Below are positions 1 to 12,200 of a stretch of DNA of 64,000 nucleotides, piece after piece; position 1 is the first letter of the stretch, and every line of letters begins with the position of its first letter. The stretch comes from Zygnema cylindricum (Eukaryota > Streptophyta > Zygnematophyceae > Zygnematales > Zygnemataceae). The position numbers and the translations under genes were made by a program. The notes beneath the pieces were generated by a model. The model saw only the letters and a list, made by a program, of their open reading frames with translations, ran no database searches and was not told the origin of the DNA. The DNA lies in NCBI GenBank assembly GCA_037447655.1, contig JBBHKE010000318.1:62001-126000 (forward strand), in the 5' to 3' direction.

Positions 1-1076
1 ATACACACTGGAAATAATTTGATCAACTCGTTCTCCTATCACATAAACACCTAAATCCGAAATTGTACGTACAAAACCAAAATCCAAAAGTACCTTATGA
101 AGATCAGTATACCAAGTCCTTGGTGCTTGCTTAAGTCCATAGAGAGACTTCTTCAACTTCCACACATGTCCAGGTTTACCCAAAACTCCTTCTGGAATCT
201 TCATGTAAACTTCTTCTTCCTATTCTCCATTTAGAAAAGCAGTTTCCATGTCCATTTTGTGGATATGCTTTCTCCTAGCAGCAGCAATCGCAATAATCAT
301 CCTTAAACTATCAAACTTAATTGCAGGTGTATATGTTTCTGTATAATCTATATTTTTTTTCTGTTGAGAACCTTTACCGACTAATTTTGCCTTATATTTG
401 ATAATTTCACCTGATGCACCTGTCTTAGTCTTAAATACCCATTTGCAATCAATAGCCTTTTTTCCCTCTGGTAAAACTACTTCCTCAAATGTTCCATTAT
501 CAATAATAAACTTAAGTTCTTTCTCAAAAGTTGGTTTCCACTTTTCATTCTAATCACTTGATGCTACAGCTTCTGAATAGGACTTAAGATCCCCATTCAG
601 AGGCTCACTCAGTAATTGCTATAAAAGAAACTCATTTAACCTAGCATCTGAAAAAAATTAACCGGCTTATCCTTAGCATTCATATTAAGAGTTAATATAT
701 CTGGAGCCTTTCCCTTATTTACTCGATTACTTCTCCAAACAACTTCTTCTTCAACAACATCATCTCTCTCACCCTTCTCACTTACAGATGGCAAACTACA
801 TTCACTTCTTTGTCTGCTAAGGGATCTTTCACTAGACTTAGAACTTTGACTTCCATTCTCACTTATCAAACTTTCAGAATTTGATTGGGAGGATTCAGAT
901 CTCTTACCAACTTTAATAGATTTCTTCTTTTTCAATGGAATTTCTTCATCCTCTTCTTCGTCACTTTCATCATCAATTTTGAACTCCTCCAAATTGCTCT
1001 CTTCCTCAAAATCCAAACTTTCTTCTTTATCCTTTGTAAACTCCATTGCTTTCGCCAAATCTTCGTGAAACTCCAC
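1..1076 (-). pseudogene. copia reverse transcriptase region, partial
   Basis: An acidic, serine-rich linker (about 640-1076) leads into reverse transcriptase. Recognisable copia blocks on the minus strand include CKWVFKTK, a segment ending KMDMETAFLNGE, and KLKKSLYGLKQAPRTWY. An in-frame stop directly follows AFLNGE (near 220), another lies in the linker-to-RT stretch, and the domain leaves the window at base 1 before the YVDD catalytic box. Confidence 0.88.
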
Positions 1077-1163
1077 ATTCCTCGATTCGACAACCGTTCG
1101 AGTAGCTGGATTGAAGATCCTGTATTGACTTTAATTTGGACTATATCCAACAAAAATACCCGT

Positions 1164-2309
1164 CTAAGATCTGGGACTAAATTTTCCAACTCGATATCTT
1201 TTCTCGATGTAGACAGTGGCTCGGCATCCCCAAATCCTCAAATGTCGAACAGATGGAATCCTGCCACTCCACAATTCTTCAGGCGTCTTATCTCCAAAAA
1301 TCGAAGTTAGTCTTCTATTACAAATATAATTTGTTGTAAGAACAACTTCTCCCCAAAACCTTACACTATGTTTAGTGCTATGTAACATAGCTCTAACCAT
1401 CTCTTGAAGAGTCCTATTATTTCTCTCAGCAACTCCATTGGACACAGGTGAGTATGTAGTCGTAAATTGCTGCTTAATCCCTCTTTTTTGACAAAAGCTT
1501 TTAAAAGCAACAAATTCTCCTCCATTATCTGATCTAACTGATTTTAACTTTCTATCTGTTTCTCTCTCAGCCATTACAACAAATTCTCAAAACTTATATA
1601 ACGCCTCTGACTTATGTTTCAATAAATACACCCAACTCTTTCGACTATAATCACCCACAATAACAAAAATATACTTATGTCCTCCTAGACTTACTGGTTT
1701 GACATCTCCACATAAGTCAACATGAACAAGCTCAAGAGGAGCACTAGCTCTATACTTCACATCTTTTACAGGATGAGATTTTCTAATATGTTTCCCTTTG
1801 CTACAACCATTACAGCCTTGAACTTTCTCTCCTGATACACACTCTAATCCTCTTACTGCTGCAATTTTCATCATATTTTTTATATTAGACTCAGAAGTAT
1901 GACAAAGTCTATGATGCCATAAACTTAGATCTCCTCTTTCACAACTTACAACATTAACTGAAATTACTGATTTCTGATTTTCCTGTGGTCTAATCCATTT
2001 TAACTTACTTTGCATACAATCGGTTACATAACCTTCTCCAAATTGATTTCCTTCTCTATCTTAGAAAACTATTCTTCCATTTTCAAACGAGGTTACTCTA
2101 CCACCATTCCTTTGTATCTGAGGAACACTGACAAGGTTTACAACTCCATCAGGAAAATACAAAGTATTGTTCAGATTTACTTTCTTTACAACAACTTTAC
2201 CATTCATATTCTTAACATGTAAATCTAATCTGACAGTTCCCACTGTATCTATTGGGACAACATGTCTACTAGCAACCGTAATAGTCTCAGGAACTGTAAG
2301 TTTTCTCAA
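1164..2309 (-). pseudogene. copia integrase region, interrupted
   Basis: The sequence continues from the protease through a GAG-pre-integrase domain. The zinc-binding part shows WHHRLCH followed by a paired-cysteine motif (CNGCSKGK). The catalytic core follows with the first acidic residue in HVDLCG, the second in RSDNGGEF, and the last in the SNGVAERNNRTL segment, matching the integrase D,D-35-E layout. At least two stops interrupt it (near 2060 and near 1584), so no intact integrase can be made from this copy. Confidence 0.85.
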
Positions 2310-3660
2310 AATCTGTAAACAAACTTAAATCAGTGCAAACATGATGAGTTGCACCTGAATCAACTATCCAATCTTTATAACTTTGACTCCCACATGCAGA
2401 ATTTGCAGAATTGACAACAACATTTTTATCTTCTTTCATTATCATAGAAAAGTTTAGAGACTTATCGCCTTGATCGTCATGAAAATCTGAATAGTGGGTT
2501 TGATGTCCTCCTCCACGTGATTGTCCGAATCTTCCACGACCTCGTCCTCGATGTCCACCTCGATCTCTTCCTCTTTCCGAATAGTAAGATGATCCTCCTC
2601 CATTTCGTTGAAAACACTGAGCACTAACATGTCCCCATTTCCGACAAATGTTGCATTGCTTTTCCTTATCTGGACAGTTAGTAGCCATATGTCCTTCCTT
2701 ATTACACTTATAACAAGTAACATGACTTACATCACCTTCATCGCTATAACCTCTTCCAAATCCTGAATACTGAAAATTGTTTCTACCCCCTCTTGATCTA
2801 AATCTTCCTCTACCTCCACGACCACGTAGAGAATATACCTCAGACGTGTCAGTGAGGTTTACATTACCATTTCCAAATCCTCTACTATCTTTCTCTTTAC
2901 TCTTCTCTGCACCTTTTAGAAGGTTAATAGCAAAATCAAAAGTGGGTTTCTCTGTAGATCTTATAACTTCTACTATGACATCAAACTTAGATGGTAATCC
3001 ATTTAGAAAAACGAGTACTTTTTCATCTTCAGGAGGAAACTTTCCTACGCTATTCAACTGCTTTATCAAAACATTAAATCTTTTTAGAGCATCATCAATC
3101 GACTCATTACTCTTCATCCTAAACTGAATAAAGTCTTGAAATACATAATTAGACTTAGTTGCAAATCCTTTCTCATACAAATTTTGAAGATGAGTCCAAC
3201 AAGCATGAACTGTATTATGAGTTAGCATATGCTCATGAACCAAACTACTACTACTCTGAAGTAATGCAATCATAGCTGCCATATCTTTAGTATCCCATTT
3301 TTTCCTTCCTTTTTCATCTAATGGTCTTTTCTCTTCTCCTGTAAGTATTTTCCACAATTTCTTTGGAGTAAAGGTTCCCTGAATATATCTCTTCCATACA
3401 GGATAATTATTTCCATTAAGCATGATAGTCTTAGAAGACACCTTATAATCTAACTCTTCATCTGAACTCAACTCATCATCATCATCATAAAAAGGTACTT
3501 TCATTTTGCCCTTTTTACTCTTCTTAGAACTCTCATCATCTGAATTGCCCCCAAAGGTAGGAGTTTTACCGAAAGATTGTCCTTCTCTTGCCTTTAGAAA
3601 TTCGTAAAGTTCATCCATAGTCGCTGGATCAAACTGAATTGTGAGACTCTCCTTCGCCAT
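2287..3660 (-). pseudogene. copia Gag and protease region
   Basis: This open frame starts at the Met beginning MAKESLTIQFDPATMDEL; the frame is open further upstream but this is the first sensible start after the leader. The middle is a copia-type Gag domain. Two CCHC zinc knuckles follow (CYKCNKEGHMATNC and CNICRKWGHVSAQC) inside Arg/Gly-rich sequence that probably binds RNA. The C-terminal end holds the aspartic protease active site DSGATHH. The frame then stops at 2287, while protease and pre-integrase sequence continues in another frame from 2309, so a frameshift separates Gag-PR from the rest of pol. Whether it is decay or recoding cannot be told; other lesions favour decay. Confidence 0.85.
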
Positions 3661-3795
3661 TGATAGCTTCTCCAATTCTCCAACTCCAAAACTAACTTCA
3701 TTGTTCTCTTTTCTTTGCCGAGTATTCCTCCACCATAACTCATAAATTCTCAATTCTTAATCAATTCTTAACTCAAATCTAAGTGGAATAAACAC

Positions 3796-3808
3796 TCCTC
3801 CGATACCA
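3796..3808 (-). other. Primer-binding site, initiator tRNA-Met type
   Basis: On the minus strand TGGTATCGGAG lies two bases inside the LTR. It differs by one base from TGGTATCAGAG, the usual plant retroelement primer site complementary to initiator tRNA-Met. Its position fixes the LTR inner edge. Confidence 0.75.
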
Positions 3809-3810
3809 AT

Positions 3811-4608
3811 TGATATAAGTAAGAGTCAATCGGAATGCGCTCACAAATACTTTTATGTCTCAATGCGAAAGCGAAACTGAAATCAAATCAAACATTATAA
3901 CACATTGAAAGCTTATAATCCAAGATAGAGAGAAATTGAATACTCAATAAAATAAACTCATATTAACTCAATTCTTAAACATTACACTTCTCTTAATTTA
4001 TTCCTCCTTAATTGACTCTTGATTGATTCCTAATAATTATTTCTAACTCACACGATGGCTATTAAACTAAGTCGTGGAAACAATCTAGAACACTAACTCT
4101 AGAAGTGTCTAAATGTACTTAGACGTAAATGTGGTACAAAACAAAATGAAACTACTAGAAACCAAACTGGCAGTCGTGTACGAAAACTTAACTTACGTGA
4201 AACGAACATAATATACATACAATGCACAAAACGAAACTTCTCGACGTAAGGCACTAGAACTTAAACAAAATTAAATCTAATCGTGTACGTGTAAAAAGTA
4301 CACGCACGAAATACTACATCAAACTCTTCGAAACAAAACCAAAATACGCGAACCGACGCACGACCAAATCAAATGAAACTGACGCGCGACTAAATTTATA
4401 CCACACTAACTATGAACCAACATTACGTAAACGTAGATTCAAACATTGTAAATCCTAACATCTCGGACCTCCATTTTCCTTCATGGGTCCTTTGCAAATT
4501 TTACGCTGTCCTCGTCTCTCCCCCTCTTTCTCACTCGACCACTCCTCTTTCTCACTCGACCACTCCTCTTTCTCTCTTATTTAACGAGATGAAACAATAA
4601 TAGTATCA
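3811..4608 (-). repeat. 5' LTR of the copia element (about 798 bp)
   Basis: On the plus strand the block runs from TGATATAAG to TAGTATCA, giving TG...CA ends with a short terminal inverted repeat (TGATA/TATCA). The inner boundary is fixed by the primer-binding site two bases away. The outer boundary at 4608 is inferred only from the matching TATCA. Near the element's 5' end is a 21-bp direct repeat (about 4529-4570) and an A/T-rich stretch that could serve as a promoter. Confidence 0.65.
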
Positions 4609-4880
4609 AATGAAAGATATATATTTTTTCTTTTTTTTTTATATTTTTAGTCCAAGTTTGATGGCATATCGAATGATAAAAGATAAGAAAACGAAATCAT
4701 GAAGCCATGGCGGAAAATGTACGTATTGATGACGTCACATGGTAGCATGACTTCGCTATGTCACAAAACCCTAAACATCTACAACGTCACAAAAACCTTG
4801 ACGTGTACAACCGTCGCCGTTTTAAGGAAGTTTCGTAGTCGTCTACATTTCGTTTCGTAGACTGTCGCACATTTTGTAAA

Positions 4881-5166
4881 CGTCTACAACAGTCACATAT
4901 TCGAAGTACAGTAATGAAGGCGCAAGTAACGATTGACATAGGCACACTTTGAATAGTACACCGTAAAATCTGCGCTAAAGTCCAAAGTAACGTTTCAAAG
5001 TTTTGGTTACATGGGGACAAGCCCTTAGGGCGTGTTCCCATGTAACCGAAACTTTGAAACGTTACTTTGGACTTTAGCGCACATTTTACGGTGTACTGTT
5101 CAAAGTGTGCCAATGTCAATCAATTCTTGCGCCTTCATTACTTCGAATATGTGACAGTTGTAGACG
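4881..5166. repeat. Large inverted repeat formed by two abutting MITE ends
   Basis: The left arm (4881-5024) and right arm (5028-5166) are near-perfect reverse complements of about 140 bp centred on a TTA at 5025-5027. The arms are the terminal regions of two members of the same MITE family placed end to end; the right arm is the end of the element at 5028-5815. A third copy of the arm is at about 21650-21762. Single-stranded, this would form a very stable hairpin. Confidence 0.85.
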
Positions 5167-5815
5167 TCGCCAATATCTTGTGACACCTGTAGACGCCAAC
5201 AAACTGCGGACATTTGTACACTACAACGAGCTCCTGACATACTGCGAACATTTGTGGACGCCAACGAGCTCTTGACATTTGTAGACGCCCACACGTGGAC
5301 AACATAAGCAATCGCATACGTCTACAAATGGGTTGTACACTACTGTAGTGAAAGTGTCACTGAATGTTCAGCGTGACATTGTAGATGTCGGGCTGTCTTT
5401 CACTGCCATGTGCGTAGTTCTGGCGAATCGTGTGCGGCTGCTTGTCCGTACAACCAAACAAACAAACGAATTGTTTGCAAACGGACAAACAACTTTATTT
5501 TCGTGTACTCTCCCAACTGCAAAAAAAAATTGAAAACGTTTGACGCGTGCAAACCAGGTTTTCTATTCGTCAATAGGGTAGTATTTTGATTAAAATCAGA
5601 TCGCGATTTGATTCCAGTGCAAGTGTGAAGATGAGCTAGAAGTGGGTCGCGATGATAATAACGCCAAACTGCTGTACCTTCCAAGTTCCAAGATGAAGCA
5701 AAATGTACTTGTTTTTCCCCATTTTTCGTACGGCTTGATATTTTCTCTTTGGAAGTCCCATTGTCTGTGAAAACGACTAAAAAAAACCTTTAGTTGAACA
5801 CATGGGAACACGCCA
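5028..5815. mobile_element. Harbinger-like MITE, copy H1
   Basis: The ends are GGGCGTGTTCCCATGT and, inverted, ACATGGGAACACGCC plus one mismatched base, flanked on both sides by TTA (5025-5027 and 5816-5818). A 3-bp TTA/TAA duplication is the usual signature of PIF/Harbinger elements. The interior matches the element at 21053-21762 in inverted orientation, including the segment rich in GATCGCGATTTGAT. No transposase frame is visible, so it is non-autonomous. Confidence 0.7.
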
Positions 5816-6611
5816 TTAGTATTTTAGACACACATGACGACAAACATCAGATTCGACAAGAATGGAGAGAATCTATCATGGATGTTTGTCGGTGGAAACC
5901 TGACCATACGGACCAGAATGGACCATGTTTTAAAGTGTGGCGTACGGCCATTTAATGTTTGGTCCTAAAAGTAATTTCCGTACCCTAAAAAGGCCTCAAC
6001 CCAAAGCAATTACTTAGGAATTTGGACATTTTCAAAGCATTCGGAAGGTCTTTTTTCGGAAGTGTTCCCAAACCGACGTCCCAAATCTGTAGATTTTCCA
6101 ACACGTCAGAACGACAGTAGGTTTCTATTGAAAAGGGAGTGAAAAAAGACAAAATACTTTACTCGATAATTTAGGATCACATCACGTAAAAATGATTGAA
6201 CCCCATTGGGTCAAAAAAAATCAGCCGTGCATTGTCAGCATTTGTCGACAAGCGCGAATAGAACAACAAACTTCACACGTGTCTGTGGATACGATCTTGA
6301 GCAGTCGACGGGCAGAATCGACATGCCGGAAAGAAAATATTTCGCAAGCGCCAGGACCGAGCGTGGGCTGAGTTCTGATTCGCGTGGTGGTCCGTGGAGC
6401 TAAAACCGGTTTTACGAAACTAGGCTGGTACGTGTTCGTACAGAAAGCGGCTCAAAGAGTCAAAGCTATACCGCCCTTAACTATAAGGGTGACCCTCCAT
6501 GAAAACGGACAGCACTCCATTTCCGCAAAAGTTAACGGATCCGCGCGCACTTTTTATTGAATGCTGCCAAATTGCTGATTGAACTTGTTCCCTTGTTACC
6601 AAGTACAGTTA

Positions 6612-7027
6612 CACCGTGAATCGCTATTAGTGTTAATTGTAGCCTCCGTAGCCCCGTGTTCACATAGATGACGTTTGAACATGTGAGAACACGTTCGCGT
6701 AATTTTCCCCCGTCTTTATCACTGGGAATTAAATCTGAGTGCGCTTTTTCGCGTCGACGCACTCACTTTCGCGTGTCGACGTCTTTATCTGACACGCTAT
6801 TTGTACGATTGTACAAAACACCGAGAAGTTACAGTACGGACAGACGCCTTTCGTACTGACACACTACACTATTTAAAACTGTCCAAATTAGAGTTATTAA
6901 CGCTAATTCGACAGTACCTATACTAACGTAAAAAACCAATTAAAGTTATTAAATTTATTTTAGGTTCGAGGGTCAAAATTTGGGGGCACCGAATTAGCTT
7001 TTTTAACGCTAATAGCGATTCAAGGTG
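6612..7027. mobile_element. CACCG-type MITE (TA target site), 416 bp
   Basis: The left end CACCGTGAATCGCTATTAGTGTTAA is matched by an inverted right end that keeps GCTAATAGCGATTC. The left flank is TA; the right flank reads TC, probably a mutated TA. It belongs to the family also found at 12863, 16230, 30537, 38408, 51216 and 59127. No coding sequence is present. Confidence 0.65.
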
Positions 7028-8483
7028 TCTGTACTACATACGACACGTCAATACCTATCTCCGTTTCAATGGAGAAAATCCTCAGCGTAAAGTAGTACGG
7101 AGAATCTTCACTAAAATCAGAAGTACTTCAAAGTACCGGTTACATGGGCACATACCGTAAGGCTTTGTGGCCATGTGTTAAAGTAAGGGATTTTTTCTAT
7201 TGTTTTCTATTAAAATTAAATCTACAAGGAGAAATATTTTGCCGTACGAAAAGTATGTTAAAACCATAGTTAGTTGACGTCATCTTGAAACTTTGAATAT
7301 GCTATAATTTTGTGTCGTCCTCTTTTCAACCAAGTGCCACTTCAGACGAGCTCATCGTCAAAATTTCCATTGAAATAAAGTCAAAAGTTGGTTTGGTTAA
7401 AGAAGCACTTAGAACAATGAACAAGAAACGTTTCTGCACGTGCCACTTATATTTGAAGATTTATTAGCGAGGGAGGATACACACTGTTTTTTGTTGCCCG
7501 TCGCGGGCATGTAAGGGGGTATATTGGATAGTAACTTTTAGCTCTATACTGTGGGAGAACAAGGTAGGACTTAGAATATGAGAAAGGACAAAAGTACAAG
7601 TACTTGGATGTACTATGGAAAAGAAAAGAGAGGAAAAGATAAAAAAAAAAAAAAAAAAAAGAATAAAAAGAAGGTTTAGGAACAAGAAGGTTCAGACTTG
7701 CTGCAATCATTTGTATCCTTGTCATTTTTCTTCTGTCAGAAAAACCGTTTTTATAAACTGTTTAAACCATTTAAACGTTGTTTTTTTCAAACTATTTTTG
7801 GTATTGTTGTGTATCGGCAAATTTCTTACTGCGATAAATTCGGTATTCCATATGTTGAATATCGAGTGGTAGTAGGGCCCGATTTATCGCTCCGGGACTC
7901 ACAAATTATCGCGATATATTTGGTGGGAGGCGGGTGTCCGTACAGCTTCAGGACAGAAAATAGCATGGAAAAGTAGTACAGAAACTAGTGCAGAAAATAG
8001 GACGGAAAATGGTACAGAAAAATAATACAGAAAATGGTACGGAAAATAGCATAAAAAATAGTACGGAAGAACCCCTGATAACTTATCACGATGTATCGCA
8101 ATTTTATCGTGATATTAGCCTTCTCGATATACCGTTCGTCGATTATCGGGAGGTTAAAATAAGACATATTGGCAAGAGGCTTTCAATACACAACACTAGA
8201 AATTACAAACTATAAAACCATGGTGCGGAGATCTCGAATTAATGTCGTCGTCGCTATCACAAATGTGCATGACGTCACGGTGTCACGAAAGCTTAAAACA
8301 TCTACAATTTTCGCATGTTGGAACTCTCTGAAAAATAGTACGGAGAATCATCACTACCATACAAAGTTACATTCAAAGTTTCGGTTACACGGGCATACAG
8401 CCTTTGCGCCCGCGATCGTCTTGTCGCCGTCATCCGTACTATTTCGGTTTTTGCTACACTTCATGACTCGGAGCTTCAACACT

Positions 8484-8620
8484 TTGGACGTTAAAACCAC
8501 TTTCCTGGATGAAAATTTGGACAAGGACATTAATATTACGCAGGCTCCTGGTTACGCGGAACTTGGATCCCAGCGACTTGTTTGTCATTTCCTTAAGCTT
8601 GTTTATGTTCTTAGAGAGGC
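8484..8620 (+). pseudogene. copia reverse transcriptase remnant
   Basis: The plus-strand frame reads LDVKTTFLDENLDKDINITQ followed by a segment ending LVCHFLKLVYVLREA. This matches the copia RT block usually reading DVKTAFLNG...V-L-KSLYGLKQ, with several substitutions. Flanking RT blocks are not recognisable, so this is an isolated relic unrelated to the minus-strand copia element at the window start. Confidence 0.6.
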
Positions 8621-9260
8621 GGACGGTGAAAAGAGCTACAAACACAAAACCAACAACAGTTGTGAATATCGATATGGTTGTTTATCATCGGGGCCCGTAC
8701 ATATCGACAAGTCTAAAAAATCCTTCCATCAAAACACCATTCACTACCATTTCTTCCACTTCTCTTTACCCCAACCAGTCTTAAAGTCTAAGTCTAAACC
8801 TCTATCAGAAAAAGATTCATGTATTTGACATTGATAAACGATACTGATCGACATTCATTAATTCAACTTTCTTGTCCAAGCTGAGACTAATCCACAGTTT
8901 TTAAAGATCGAAAACAAACAAAAAAAAAACAAAAAAAACCAACAAAAACCACAAAAAATCCACCATGAACACCACCAAAAAAGACCAAAAAAAAACCAAA
9001 AAACACGTAACGAAACAATTTGCTTATAACGCAGTACAACATTTTTCCTGCTTTCTGCCACAATTTCTTTGTACCGACAGAGCATATATCTTCAAACGCT
9101 TATCATGTGTTAAATCAACCTACCTTAAAAACTACGCTTCTCTCCTCTCTATAAACATTAAAACGTTAAAAAGCTTATATAAAAACGTGCATCAAAATTG
9201 CGGGCTTCTGATGTCCCAATCGGACGTAGTCATCCCTCTCGTCGCAGAAAATCCAAAGGT

Positions 9261-12200
9261 TTAAACGGAAGGAAACTTTTGCCGCGCATTCTCCCACGTC
9301 AATACTCCGTCTGATAGGTCACGAATAATAGTCGCGACGTCCCCTTTAGGAACCCGGACTTGCGCCGTCGAATCGCGTTCTCTCACTGTCACTGTGGCCG
9401 TTTCCAGAGTCTACAACAACAAAAAAAGAAAGGAAAAGAAGGGAGAGAAGGGAGAGAAGAGGGAGATGGAGAGAGACAAGGGGGAGAAGGGAAAAAAGGG
9501 AAAGAGGGGAAAGAAGGAAAAGAAGGAAAAGAAGGAAAAGAAGGGAAAAAAGGGATAAAAGGAAAAGGAAAAGGAATATCAATAGAAGCTTTAATGCAAT
9601 GCATCGTGACGCCGACAAACTCATGTCCACACGTGATAAGGTTTTTTATCCATACCGTTATAAGTGGCTTTTAAATAATCGATGGACATGATATTAGTCA
9701 TTTGTGTTCAACAACTGATACTATGTTAAAATTGTTTTAATCCTAATACAGATACTTATACTGTTACTGATAACGATTCTAATACTAACACTGAATACTG
9801 ATACAAATACTGATACAAATACTGTTTTTTTTTATATTAATAATACTAAATTAAATTGTTTTAGACATAAGCCGCAGAGAAAACATACTTCATCTTTCCC
9901 TCTACACGACCCCATACAACTTTATTCACTTCCAAAACCTCAAACCACAAAAAATGAAGAAAAGATAAAATAAACTATTACATAGCGCAACAGAATACAC
10001 ATTACAACCAACTAGAAACTTCTGTTGAAACTTTTGTGAGAGAAAAAAAGCCTCACAGAAAACATACCTGGAAGTCGACCGTTACGGCATACGGAACACC
10101 GAGCTCATCCGTTCGAGCATACCGTTTTCCGATAGTTGTTCCCGTGGTATCAATCTTACTAGCGAGACCTATTCGAGTAAGGGATTGAGATATTTCCTGG
10201 GCAACTGTATCCAATCGGGAATCGGATACAAGAGGGAAAACCGTGCATTTAATGGGAGCCACAAGAGGATTGAAACGGAAAACTGCCTTCTGTTCGTCTC
10301 CACCTTCTCGAACATAAAAGGAGTGTTCATACAAACAGTAAATGATTCGGCCAATACCAAACGAGGGCTCGATAACAGAGGGGGTGTAGTTTCGACCCTA
10401 ACCCATACAAACAAAAAACAAACAAGAAAGGAAGTTTATCAGAAAGGCATAATGACTCTCTCCTTGCCATAGATGATGCCATGACAAGTGGATGTATGTT
10501 ACAGAAGTTAGACACTGTCAAGGAGTTCTGAATGGGCAACAACCTTCAGTGACAAAATCATATCACAAGAGGGAGCATATTTTGAACACTTCGATTATTG
10601 GTCTTTCGATATATCGTCTCAATTTATCGATTATCCAGGCCCCTAAAAAAAGTACATATCGTTTATCGGCAAAACATATTCGATATGCAACACAAGCTAT
10701 TAGTTTTCATAACACTTATTTGATCGAGACTTTTCTTGGCCGAAAATCATCAATTAGTGTTCATAACACTATTTACGGGAGTGAACTACATCTGCCACGT
10801 CTCCCTACACCACAGCAAGATTATACGTTCTAATTTCGCATGTACACTATTGTTGCTTTACAATAAGAGCAATGCGCAAAGTATTGCCCCAGCTTGTCAA
10901 GAGATGGGAAGACTTGAGAATGTCTACAGCTATTGCAAAAGCGTTTTAACAACAATTACAAATTCTGGTGACGACTCATTGTTATCTTTCTCATCATATT
11001 GAAAAAAACCAGGCACATAACGCTGAATGCATGGTGAAATATTCGACAACCACTGTGGTTCCTATTATTATTACAATGATTTTTTTGCCTTTCATACGCG
11101 TTACCACAACAGTTCCTACTACTATTATGACTTTTTTTGCCTTTTATACCCATCGTTTTCTTTGCGTTATGTTGATGAAAGTCCACATAACACCGAGCCT
11201 TAAAATTCCAGCTGTAAGTAAAGCCTCTCATCTACTACTCATTTATCTCCTGTGAAAAGATCTTGAAGACGTGAACAGTCAAAGGACAAAAAACATGAGA
11301 GATTATACTAATTTTATTTAAGATTATATATATATATATTTTTTAATAAGTCCGAAAAAAAACAAAGAAAAAAATGTGTATTGCATTAGGCTGACTTTAA
11401 GTTGATAAGATACAATACAATATCTATACTACATTTAGTAATCATGAACGGGAAAAGGCCATGCAGTGAATGCTTCAGTAATACAATGATTTTCTGTTCA
11501 CCGTATTCTATAAAAGCCTACTGCCCAGTCTCAAAGTCTTGAATTTTAACTTAGAAGGCATGAGAGGAGGAACATAAGTGCGGAAAATATATGGCAGGAG
11601 GGAGAGAGAGGGGGAGAAAAGAGGGACAACGGTGTGAATAAAAAGATGGTCGGGGAGGAAGAAAGAGAGAGGCAGATAGGAGGGACATTGCTAGGCAGGA
11701 CATAGTTGTCAAAAAGATTTTGTGAGAGAGGGACAGACAGAGGAAGAGAAGAGGGACAACTGAAATCTTACAGAAACACGTTTCGTCTCCTTGGCGATTG
11801 TCACCATATCTGCTTTAAGCTCGAACTCCTGTGTGCTGTTACATGGGGTATAAATGGCACTCCCAGAAGTTTCCAATTTTGCTTTTAATGCCAAAGCCTC
11901 TTCCTCCGTCATGGCCTGAAAAAAACATTACCGTTAGGTTACATTTGAGTGAGTGAATAAAAATAAACGAACAAGAAAGGAAGTCGAGTAATAAGGTAAA
12001 GAGCATTGATGAAAATTTAAAGAACATGCACATGAAGATGAAGATGAAAAGAAACATGAATATTAATAAACATTTGGATAATGAATGTACTCTTCTCTTT
12101 CACAACACATTCTCTCCAATATCACTAAAATTCTTGACTGGAATACTCGGGTATTCATGTCCAATTATTCAGTTTTAGCGGGAGAAGGAAAGGTAGGGGT

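Larger units (their letters stand above)
1..4608 (-). mobile_element. Ty1/copia LTR retrotransposon, decayed, cut by window start
   Basis: Read on the minus strand, the domain order is LTR (3811-4608), primer-binding site, gag with two zinc knuckles, aspartic protease, integrase, then reverse transcriptase running off the window start. Integrase before reverse transcriptase is the diagnostic Ty1/copia order. The coding region carries several in-frame stops and frameshifts, so this copy looks dead. The second LTR and the target-site duplication lie outside the window, so LTR age cannot be judged. Confidence 0.93.
4609..9260. other. Intergenic region of decayed transposable elements
   Basis: No host gene is supported here. 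The stretch holds two abutting Harbinger-like MITE ends at 5024-5028, a MITE at 6612-7027, related element ends near 7136-7190 and 8380-8410 (variants of the ACATGGGNACA end), an A-rich tract (8910-9000), a poly(A) run near 7640-7660 and a copia reverse transcriptase remnant. The short open frames across it match nothing I recognise. Confidence 0.6.
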